A DNA stretch of 64,000 nucleotides from Haematococcus lacustris (lineage: Eukaryota > Chlorophyta > Chlorophyceae > Chlamydomonadales > Haematococcaceae), in assembly GCA_030144725.1 (NCBI GenBank), contig JASKMD010000019.1, positions 2,023,989-2,087,988 on the forward strand, read 5' to 3'. The notes beneath the pieces were generated by a model, which was not told the origin of the DNA, ran no database searches, and saw only the letters and a list, made by a program, of their open reading frames with translations. Numbering within the stretch: the stretch's first letter is position 1; the number at the start of each line of letters is the position of its first letter. The translations under genes were made by a program, and so were the position numbers. Shown in pieces: positions 19,315 to 39,200 of this stretch.

Positions 19315-20439
19315 GTGTGGTCCACGCGACATTCCGCCTCCGCGCATCAAGTTCTGCGCGTGTGCTGTGCCGTCCCACGTAATGCAGGTGCCAGTGGCAG
19401 CGGGCAGCAAGAGGATGAGGGGCAGGGGCAGGGTGAGCAGGAAGTGATCGCAGAGCGGCGCCAGGTTATCAAGGCAGCCTTTCGCGGCCTTGTGGAGGCA
19501 GCGCAGCCTGACCTCAGCCCAGAGGAAGTCGACGCAGTGGTGGCACAGGCCAACCAGCGCATGACCATGGGCAGCATGAAGTGTTGCCTGGCAGCGGTCA
19601 TGTCGCTGACCATGCTGCTCCAGTCCTTCCTAGGCCAGCCCACACCAGGCTTCCCAGCAGCAGGTCCAGCCCCATGCCCCCCTCCCCCACCTGACCCAGC
19701 CTGCCCTCCCTACTCTCACCCCCGCCTCCCCACACGCTGCGGACCCCGCGGTGCAGCCCCCCCAGCCCAGCTGCCCCCCCCAGTTCAGTTGGACGTCGAA
19801 GACCCCAGCCTGCTGCCACAGATCAAGGCTGCCATGGACCTGCTCACCAATGCAAGTGTGCAGGAGCACCTGATGCGTGGCCCCCACCACAGCCGCATCA
19901 GGCTGCTGCCCGGTGAGGTGGCCGTGTTTGAGCAGCCCAGCAGTGCCTGGCCAGTTGCCAAGCTTCAGGAGCTGGACCAGGTGCACCTGCAAGGCGACAA
20001 CAACTCCCTAAATGCCAACGCAACCAAAATCATCACAAGCATCACGGAGTACTACCGGCACCCGCAACGCTTCATCAGCTGGTGGGCCAAGGCAGTCGGG
20101 GTGGTGGCAGGGGGTTTCAGCAAGGTGGCACAGAAGCACTTCCCCCAACTGGTGCTAGGTAGGCTTGACTACATTAATGCTGCCACCCATGCACTATGGC
20201 AGCAGATTCAGCAATTCTTGGCCATGCAAGCATCACACTCACATGCGGTTGTTGCCCCTGTGCTCCGTGCACACACAACCGCCCCTCGTGCTCCTTGCCC
20301 CCGTTGCCTTCACTGTGGCAAGGAAGGCCACAGTAAGGATCGCTGCTTTATCAAGCATCCGGAGCTGCGCCCAACGCAGTGGGGCCCTACGCACATCATG
20401 GCCACCCTCGCCACAGTGCTTGAAGAAGAGATAAGTTAG
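19315..20439 (+). CDS. Gag-like protein with CCHC zinc knuckle (retroelement)
   Basis: An open frame of 374 codons; the true start is unclear because the frame is open from its beginning. The N-terminal part is Gln/Glu-rich, a Pro-rich stretch follows, and then a globular region of about 170 residues containing ITEYYRHPQRFISWW. Near the end is one CX2CX4HX4C knuckle, CLHCGKEGHSKDRC, followed by HPELRP, a combination typical of retrotransposon Gag proteins (family knowledge). No protease, reverse transcriptase or RNase H was found downstream, so the element is incomplete or this is a captured gag. Placement next to an integrase fragment and a Fanzor gene fits a nested mobile-element cluster. 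Confidence 0.6.
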   Translation: MWSTRHSASAHQVLRVCCAVPRNAGASGSGQQEDEGQGQGEQEVIAERRQVIKAAFRGLVEAAQPDLSPEEVDAVVAQANQRMTMGSMKCCLAAVMSLTMLLQSFLGQPTPGFPAAGPAPCPPPPPDPACPPYSHPRLPTRCGPRGAAPPAQLPPPVQLDVEDPSLLPQIKAAMDLLTNASVQEHLMRGPHHSRIRLLPGEVAVFEQPSSAWPVAKLQELDQVHLQGDNNSLNANATKIITSITEYYRHPQRFISWWAKAVGVVAGGFSKVAQKHFPQLVLGRLDYINAATHALWQQIQQFLAMQASHSHAVVAPVLRAHTTAPRAPCPRCLHCGKEGHSKDRCFIKHPELRPTQWGPTHIMATLATVLEEEIS

Positions 20440-20608
20440 AGCTTCAGCGGCTGCCTTGCCGGCGGTGTTGGGTGCACAAATCATGGCAGTATCCAGCCTA
20501 CTCATGCCCATGCAGCAACTGTTGAGCGCCCTTGTCCCTTCACACCAGGCAGTGCCACTGTGCCACGCAGCACCCCCGCCCGTGCACAAGGGCCATCTGA
20601 GCTAGGCT

Positions 20609-20740
20609 GCATCTGTTGCCACGCTCAACACTCAGCTTGTGGAGCTGAAGCAGATCTCACTCGTCACAACAGAGCACGTGGCACAGCTACAGGCGTTGCT
20701 GCGCAATCTGCACGCTGATGCCCTTAGCATGGTCGGCTAG
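20609..20740 (+). other. Coding-like helical segment after the gag-like frame
   Basis: A short open frame rich in Leu, Gln, Glu and Val (TLNTQLVELKQISLV, then EHVAQLQALLRNLHADAL) with heptad-like spacing ends at a stop at 20738-20740. It may be a displaced C-terminal part of the gag-like gene. It overlaps the opposite-strand integrase fragment by about 50 bp. Confidence 0.35.
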
Positions 20741-21292
20741 GCACAGCCACGTTCCCTTCAGAATTGCAGCCAACGGTGAGGTGAGGCAGAAGGTGTGGTA
20801 GCCAATGCCACCACCATCGCACAACAACAGGCGATCAACGTCAGCGGGAGACTTGCAGATGGAGCAGGGGAAGTCAGCAGCGGAGCGAGTCAAGGTGTAA
20901 TCAATGGGGGTGTCAATGTCAGGCAGGTGGCAGGGAGCAAGGTTGCATACATTCTCACCCATGGTGCGCCCACATTCCCCCATGAGCATGGCTACCCCGT
21001 TAAAGCCCACAGATACCACCCGGCAGACTTTTGGGCGTGCGCTAAGTTGCAAGGAGCCGCGTTGTGGGCTTCGAGTCCATACAAAGCTGCCGGGGTGCAA
21101 CTGCCTTGCTGCTGGCTTGTAGCTGCCACTGTGGGTGAGGGCTAAATGCAGGGTGTCACGGTGCTGGGACATGCGCATACTGCCCATGGCCGCAGCTTTC
21201 TCGCGGCTGAGGGTGGCGGCGCGGCCTAACAGGTCGTGGGCGGCGATCAAGGGGTTGTACAACCGCAGGGGGGAGCACGGGTGTGCGGCCAT
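20687..21292 (-). pseudogene. Gypsy-type integrase C-terminal fragment with PHD-like finger
   Basis: About 200 residues on the minus strand. The first half resembles the region after the integrase core of algal Ty3/gypsy-like elements: YKPAARQLHPGSFVW, then an SH3-like stretch with RVVSVGFNGVAML, and CHLPDIDTPID. The second half is a PHD-type finger: CSIC, then LLLCDGGGIGYHTFCL and GTWLC. The fourth metal ligand is lost, since CDGC-x-x-GYH is expected and CDGG is found. The catalytic integrase core and reverse transcriptase are absent, so this is a decayed fragment. It points opposite to the gag-like and Fanzor genes on either side. Confidence 0.6.
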
Positions 21293-21377
21293 GCAACAAG
21301 GAGTAAGGGCTGCATTTGGTTGCCTCCTAGGGTGACACGCGGAAACCTAGAGCGATGGCTGGCAAGACGGTGTCAGC

Positions 21378-22817
21378 GTGTGTGTGCACTACACGCGCCC
21401 CCTCCCCCCTCCTCCAGCCCCACCCCCAGCGGCTGGCAGCAGCAGCAGCAGCCCAACTGCAGCAGCAGCAGCGGCCCATGCAGTGGGACTCCCCCACATA
21501 AGCAAGGGGATAGCTGAGACGCGTGAGTATGTGTTTGACCCAGACACACAGATTGGAGTGGGCATCGACCCCGGCGTCACCCTGGCAGTCAGCGCAGCCT
21601 CAGGGGTGTGGGACAAGAGGTCAGGCCAGCTGGTAGCTGACCAGCTGGCCCGGTGGAAGCTGACCAAGGGCCAGGTGAAGCATGCCAGCGGCCTGAACAT
21701 TTCCCGCCGCGACTCCGAGCGGTGGCTAGCACCTATCAAGCCCCACCTCCAGCACCTGGCAGCAGCAAGCTCAGCCAGCACCTCCCTGGTGGCCAACCTT
21801 AGGCACATCACGGTCACCCTGGCCACCTGGGATGCGGTGTGGGAGGTGTACCTGGACCCCAAGTGAGCACGGCAGCGGCTGAGGCTGTTCTTCAAGGAGG
21901 TGAGGGTGGGTGGGTGGGTGGGTGGGAAGGTAAGGGACTGAGAGGTGGTGGGATGGGGGGCAGGGTAAGTGACTGGGAGGTGGTGTGTGCCTTGTGTGCA
22001 TGGCTGCAGTTGGAGAAGGACATGGCGGAGTTGTCCATGAAGCGCCATCGGCATGCCAAGCAGCTGGTGGTCTTCTTTGGCGCAGCTAGCATTGGCACTG
22101 GGGAAGGGTGGGGCGCTGATGCGGTGTTGCGTGCTTGCTGCAAGGTGGTGTACAGGCCCAAGGGCGCAGGCCAGCGGCGGGGCAGGGTGGTGCTTGTGGA
22201 TGAGCACAGCATCACCCGGGTCAGCTCAGCAGTGAATGGCAAGCAGCCGTGTGAGAAGGAGCTGGACCATGAGCAGCCCACCAGGCATGCAGACTGGAAG
22301 CCCCCAGCAGGGCAGGTGGACCTGCGCCTGCTGCGCCCAGCCTGGAGCCAGCAGCGTGACCAGCCAGTGCGGGGCCTAATGTGGTGCCCGGTAGTGGCCC
22401 CCCGCAAGCCCCCACAGGCCCCACGCAGCAGCCAGGCAGCCACACCGGCAGCAGCCTCTGAGCCAGGACCCAGCACGCCCCTCCCCAGCCAAGCGCAGCA
22501 AGCGCACCGAGGCTGAGCAGGCAGCTGAGCCCAGCCAGCCCGCCAAGGGCGAAAGCAAGGGCAAGGGCAAGGCTGCCAAAGCCAAACCGGCACCACAGCC
22601 AGGCAGGTGGCTGGACAGGGACAGCAATGCAGTGCTGAACATGCAGCGCATTGGGGAGAGCAGGTGGCGCCCACAGGAGCTTTGCTGGTGGGCACATCAG
22701 TCAGCTCTGCCAGCCAAGGGCAAGGAGTAACGTTGCCTAGGCTACAAGAGGCTGCGAGACAAGCCTCCCAAGGCTCAGGAGCAGCAGCAGCAGCAGCAGC
22801 CTGCTGTGGCACAGTGA
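21378..22817 (+). pseudogene. Fanzor (eukaryotic TnpB-like RuvC nuclease), broken copy
   Basis: Fanzors are RNA-guided DNA nucleases carried by eukaryotic transposons (family knowledge). The RuvC triad is visible in order: GIDPGV at 21561-21578 (RuvC-I Asp), VDEH at 22196-22207 (RuvC-II Glu) and DRDSNA at 22614-22631 (RuvC-III Asp). FFGAA before RuvC-II and TWDAVWEVYLDPK between I and II also fit the family. One intron, 21900-22009, keeps phase. Breaks: TGA at 21864-21866 right after DPK; a frame change near 22480-22492 before the Lys-rich linker; and TAA at 22728-22730 where the other copies read Tyr. The zinc-ribbon cysteines expected between RuvC-II and III are mostly missing. Only about 60 residues precede RuvC-I, so the N-terminal recognition region is absent or unrecognised. 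It could instead be called a generic TnpB/OrfB-like protein. Confidence 0.75.
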
Positions 22818-22945
22818 TGTGTACCCCCTTTTGAGCTGTCATCAGCTCACAGTTAGTGCATGCAGGTCATGCCAACTCTACACAGTAGCCCTTAGGGGTC
22901 AGGCAATGATGTAGGTGGTAGGCACTCATGCACCATGTCCATGTG
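22818..22945 (+). mobile_element. 3' tail of the Fanzor element, diverged copy
   Basis: Downstream of the Fanzor stop, GAGCTGTCATCAGCTCACA and GGGGTCAGGCAATGATG match the tails of the copies at 43.6, 48.7 and 60.6 kb, then similarity fades. The tail is non-coding and contains the self-complementary AGCTGTCATCAGCT. In known Fanzor loci the guide RNA is transcribed from the 3' non-coding end, so this region is the candidate; that role is inferred. Confidence 0.6.
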
Positions 22946-24684
22946 CACTGGGTATACTCCACACAGCTCATTAACACCACTTGAGCGGCAGCAAGGGCGA
23001 GTCATTCTGCTTCATACAACATACTCATTCGCTACAATATACTCATCCGCTGGCTTCGGTCTCGAGCTGTTTAGCGCCGGTGCTCGGCCTCGCGTGTATC
23101 AGAGTTAGGAGGGTCTCACTTTGAGCGTGTTTTCATTTTGCACGACTTGCAGCACATCAATAGCGATGGTGAAAGGTACCTGTTGTGCACACATCCGTGC
23201 AAGCATGCGTTGGTTTGCAGGGTAACTATGCATGCGGCATTATCATCATCATCATCATTACATGGCCCTCACCAAACATGCCGTTTCTGCAGACTCAGCG
23301 CCACCAGCATACGCATAATGTCTCTCCTAGCAAACACAGCCACAGCCTGACCGAGAGCCTGATATCAACAAACTCACACCCTCAGCCCAAGGTTGGGCCA
23401 ACCACCCCTGCCACACCTCACTCACTTGTTTCAAGGCAAGCAACATATTACCACTGCAACCATGCACAGTGGATGTCTCATGCAAGGTGGCTTGTCAAGC
23501 CTCAGTGTGCATACACAAGATTGCCAAGCCAGCTCTGCAACAACCGTTTGCATGACCATATGCATGCCGTGCTGTTCGCCCTGCATGCCGGTGCTGCCAT
23601 TCACAGCATGACCCTCCTGAGCGCCCCCCCCTAGAGAAAGAGGGACTCTGCACAACGACGGTGGACGCTCATAATAGCACTTGCAGCAGACTGTGTCAGT
23701 GTGTGCTCTTTTTGAGCTGCCTGGATGTCACGTGACAATGGGGGAGCTGCTGCATGGTGTCTGTGAAGTGGTTGCCTAACACTTGGGTTCAGTTGTTGCC
23801 ACCTGGACACACGTGGTGCTGCTTGGACGCATTCCTGTCTGCTTCAGCAGCCCTTCATACCTCGTTGTACTTTGAAAGGCCTGGTCCCAAGGCCCCTTTG
23901 CGTTCCCTCTAATTGCTGCAGTAAGCTCTCAACCACAACTTCAACTTGTTGCGGCTACCTAGTTGTTGCTGCTAGCTTCACCCGGCAGCCAGGTGCTCTT
24001 AACAGAAGGCGATGCTGTCAGCTGTATCAGCTCACACAACTGCAGGTCTCTGCAGGGCTGTGTGTGATCTGGATCAGCCTGGGGGTAGGAACAAACTGGC
24101 CTTGCCACATCACTGCTTCTTGCCGCCACAGCCACCCCTCAAACGTCCTACTGCTGCCTGGCCTTGCAGCTGTCTGCTATGGTGGTAGCTGGGTCAGGTC
24201 TAGCTGCAGAGCCGCCCTTCAAACCTGGCTGCTGCGCTGCTTTTAGATCTGGCTGCTGCGTTGCGATCCTCAGCGTCTTGCACAGCTGCTTGACACAATG
24301 CCGGCTGCGTCTCCTTTGAGGGCCTGCAGCTGATTGCACAGCTCTGCGGCTGGCATCCACGCTACAGCTGTGATGCTACGGCTGTAGCCAACGTAACAAA
24401 ATACCGCAATATCTAGATATCAAGGTATAAAAGTGCATGTGGCATGTTGACCCTTGCCAGATGCTGATGTGCACATCATGGTTTGCGATTGAGTTTTTGT
24501 CCGCCCACCTCCCCTTTCATCACCCCAAGCTCTACGCTATGATTTACCCCAACGGCCCCACCTAGATAGGTTATGCCATGGTAGCCTGCATTGCACCTTC
24601 ACACATCATACCCAATACCCTTGGACACACACACTCACACTTCGCTTGTGTCAATGTAAGCAGATGGAGGCAGCTGCAAGAGCG
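22946..24684. other. No gene recognised (3' flank of receptor-like kinase)
   Basis: Intergenic between the Fanzor tail and the stop codon of the minus-strand kinase. A short (ATC)n run lies near 23240-23258. Several plus-strand frames up to 149 codons have no recognisable domain. A TTGAAACCTGGCTGC-like motif recurs imperfectly at 24220-24260. Confidence 0.45.
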
Positions 24685-35107
<10,423 letters not shown>

Positions 35108-36254
35108 AGGCCTAAGGCCTACTGGACTGTCTGCAGCACAGTCATGCTGCTGGGACAATCTACAACACGACGATTCACTCGTAAAATTGCAGTCAAAAAA
35201 ATTTTTATGGCGACCTTGCTGATATGTGTTGGCGGGGGATGATACAGGACTAGACCTATCCAGGCCCTCCCTCCCCTGCCTGCACCTTGCCCAGTGCCCC
35301 CACACCAAGCCCACCCATGGGGCAGTTGGCTGGGCCGGGACACCAGCCCATGCCTCGACGTTTAGAAAAGGGTTGCGACTCCTTTTCAGACTCAGATGTT
35401 CACATTTTCGCTTCACCATGAAAATATTTCGCCACAACCGCCGCACTTTTTTGCCGCGTATTAACTTCGTGCTGCTAAAGAGCGAGGAATGACGCCATTT
35501 TCTGAGGTTTGTTGGGCAGTTGATGGGCAATACTTCGTAATCTTCAAGGCCCTTCTGAAAGGTCTTCAAGGCCCTTCTGAAAGGATCTTCAAGGCCCTTC
35601 TGAAAGGTAATCTTTATTGCCCACCAACTGTCATGGCGAAACATCCGCCGCGTCAGCCGTCGTCGTCAGCCACGACGCTGACCCAGTTGCACTCAAGCCG
35701 CAAGTTTTGGCATCAAAAGTTTAGGCGCAGCTTCGATGTAGGGTTGTTCTGGCGGGACGAGGCAATGGGTCATTGCCCATTGCAATCGCTACCGTCGCTT
35801 GGTGCCAATCGCACAGTAGCAATCGCCCAATGGCAACAGCAAGAGCTGCCGCCGGTGCAACACCAGCGCGACACGGCGCAAGCACCGGCCACCACAACCA
35901 GCGTGAAGTTCGTTGACAAGGAGGGCAACCGCCAGATACTGTGACCGCGAATAGGGCCTTGGTGAGGTGCCCAGTGGTTTAGGGGAGTTGCCACCGGTGT
36001 GGGGATTGTGGTCATCAAGGGTGCGACCGATGAAGCTATAGTCGCATTGTAGTTGAGTTAGCTTACCCGCAGTAAACACCCATGTTAGAGAGAACACTTG
36101 TTTTCTGTGGAGACAATCAATAACGTGTACCAGCAAGAAACCAGCAGATCACCATATGTTTTGCCTTGATTAACAAATTGCATCATAAGGAACAGCCTCA
36201 TCTCCACATGCTCGCTCGTGTGTTTACCAGGGCCACGCTCCCACCGCCCCAAAC
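35108..36254. other. Intergenic: kinase-gene 5' flank and HisRS 3' flank
   Basis: Contains three direct copies of a 20-bp sequence (CTTCAAGGCCCTTCTGAAAG) at about 35540-35607. A plus-strand frame of 151 codons (35489-35944) spans them but is unrecognised. No TATA box was identified upstream of 35107. Confidence 0.5.
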
Positions 36255-39200
36255 CTATGCCAGCAGCTGAGCAAGTGGCACTTCAAGCTGAGTCCTTGCA
36301 TGCAGGTCCTTCACGCTGACCGCCCCACGCGACCACTCGTCTGCTCCCACCAACACCAGCCTGGCAGCTCCCAACCGCTCCGCGTGCTGCAGAGCATGTA
36401 TACACACGGCAGGCTGTTTGTGTTGCTGAAGAAGAAGGAGAAGGCGAAGATGAAGGCGATCGTTCACACCACTTTAACCGTCAGCGGTTTGGCAACATGG
36501 CCGCCCTCCCCCTACAGGGGTTTGAGATTCTACGACGCACTTCAAGACTAGCTGCACAAGCAGGGGTTGTTGCTGATGTCTTAAGCGGAATGCGCTGGCA
36601 GTGGGGAGCTCCTGGCGTGCTGCATGTGGCCACCTGGGCTGCTGCTAGACGTAATGGTCATCTGCTTTACCTCCTACATTTGTCATTTCTCAACATGCTG
36701 TTCAGCTGCAATTGTAGCACCCACCAACCCACCCACCCACTCAGCCGGCGGCCCGCCCGACCGCCCACCCACCCACCCACCCACTTTGAACGCCCATTTC
36801 ATCTTCTTGGCTTCCAGCACCAGCTCTGTCCGCCTGCCTGCCTTGCGCAAGCCTTGGGCCACGCCAGCAGCATCTGCCCGCAGCGCCTCATCCAGGGCCA
36901 CCACCACATCATCAACCTGCTTGCAGCAAAGGCAAGCCTGAGAGTGGGCAGGTGCGCAAGCCACACACCTCCATTTCAGCAACTGCATACCGACCATAAG
37001 TACCAGGGGCGTCCCTAGCAGGCCAAGCTGCAAGCAAGTGTGACAGGCAGGCCAGCAGGCAGGCAGGCGGGCGGGCAAGCGGGCAGGCAGAGCAGGCCAG
37101 CAGGGCGGGCGGGCGGGCGGGCAACTAGGTGTTGAGGCATTTAGGCAGAGGCAGGCGAGCGCAGTGGTCCCTGAGGTAGGTGTGTGAGGAGCAGGCGTGT
37201 GAGAAGTAGGCAGGTGCGGGAGGCTGAGCCTGCAGTGGGTGGGCAGCTGGTGGTTTGGCAGCTGCCAGGGGCAGATGCCGGGGCAGGGCACCTGCTGCTG
37301 GGGTGTGGGCAGCTTGCCCTTGTCCTTCAAAAGCTCCACGATGACAGCATCGCCAAACCCAAAGCCGCAGCAAGGGAGGTCCTCGCCTCCAAAAGTACCT
37401 AGCAGCCTGTGAGGAGGGAGTGAGGCGGTCACACAAAGGTGTCATGTAAAGTGTGAGCTTGAAATTTCTGGCACTGCCATGACAGCTGTAGTACCGGCCT
37501 AAACATGCCTGTGGGATGCTGATGGAAAAGGTCACAGAGGATGTCACACCCATTTTGGCTCACGGACGGTGGCACTGCCAGGTCAGCCACACTGACCCTA
37601 CCTCACCCTCTGCACCGTACTGTGCAGCGTACAAGTTGTGCAATGGGTCAGGATGAAAGCATGGCAGGCTGTGAGGTATGAAGCTCAGTAGTTGGCCAGT
37701 CAGGGCATCGGCTAGGCGTGTGATGACGGTGAGGGCCAGGCAGCGCACAGGCGCAGTGTGCAGGTGAGGGCTTTGGGTGAGATCCCTGCTATGACGGGCG
37801 ACACGCCGCAGGGCTACACAGTAAAGCACATAATTTGAACAGGCCTGATTTGGCCGTTCTCCCAATGTCTCCCTTCAACACGCACGCCTCCTTTCATACA
37901 CGGTCTTTGGAGGTTACAAGGATGGTGTGAGTAGGTTTGAAATGAATCAATGCGTTTGGTCGGTGGAAATATGTGTATGCAGGCCGGTGCAGCGGGTCCT
38001 CAATGCAACAAATCGAGCTCAGGGCAGCCCGGACACCAAGCGAGCCTGGAATGGCCGTACTATACTTTGGCAGATGCCATGCCATGTAGTTATGATGACG
38101 ATGATGGCAATGAGCCTGGCCCTGCTCAGCCTGGCCCTGCTCAGCCTGGCCCTGCTCAGCCTGGCCCTGCTCAGCCTGGCCCTGTGCAGCCTGGCCCTGT
38201 GCAGCCTGGCCCTGTGCAGCCTGGTACTGCTCAGCCTGGCGCTACGTGCCTGAGCTAGACTGCCCACTCACTTATCATAGCGACCGCCGCCACAGATGGC
38301 CCGCAGCCTGGCACTGCCATGACAGCTGTAGTACCGGCCTAAGTAGTAGATAATTGGCGGTCCGAGAGCATTATGCGAAAGTAATGGCCGAGGCCGAGGT
38401 GGCGCGGACATACATGCCGAGGCGTAGCCGAGGGATGTATGGTAGCAGAGCCGAGGACGAGACCATTAGTTCGCATAGTGCGCGAGGTCAAGGCGGTTAT
38501 CTAGTATATTTGAGGTTCCCCAATCCCGTAACCGCCCCCCTCCCCCGTTGACCAACACCATATCTCACGTTGACCAACACTATCACCAACCCTTCTCAAC
38601 ACAGCCGCTCTATAAACGCTTCCCGACACTGTTGGCGAGAATCGTACTTTGCCGCTCGACAAATATCAATTGCCGCTCGACAATTATCAAAAAGTGCACT
38701 TTGCCGCTCGAGCATTATGCTTTGCCGCTCGACCATTATGCTTTGCCGGTCGACACATATCGACTGCGTTTAGACGTAGCTTCTAGTCAACATGCACTTA
38801 CAAGTAGACATGCCAGCCTGGCAATGTGTTCGCTAAGCTATCGCGTAGCGTCGCATTGGCTACGTTGAGGTTGCATCAGTTGCGGAAGGAAGTTGTTTTG
38901 GAATAACTCGCGACTTGCAAGTTGCAACGTGCAAGCCATACATGCAACAACACACTCGCGACTTCCGCTTCACTTGCGGAACACGCGGATCTGGCTGCTA
39001 GCACTTTGCGGCCTCAGTAAACTGACCCGAGTTATGGAAAAATATTGACGCCTATATTTTTCCCTATACCTCAAATATACATGCCTGTGGGATGCTGATG
39101 GAAAAGGTCACAGAGGATGTCACACCCATTTTGTCTCACGGAGGTTGGCACTGCCAGGTCAGCCACACTGGCCCTACCTCACCCTCTGCACCGTACTGTG

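Larger units (their letters stand above)
37468..38307. repeat. Unit A of a duplication within a HisRS intron
   Basis: An 840-bp unit repeated from 38308 on. It includes a 15-bp minisatellite (38114-38245) and at its end a partial copy of the HisRS exon 39660-39729. Compared with unit B it has about 180 extra bases at about 37796-37977, bounded by a shared TATG. Confidence 0.92.

Noticed and set aside
22946..22960. Helitron end for the Fanzor element
   Set aside because: The shared terminus GGTGCTG lacks the CTRR end, and copy F2 has a target-site duplication, which Helitrons do not make; a stem before the terminus keeps the idea only weakly open.
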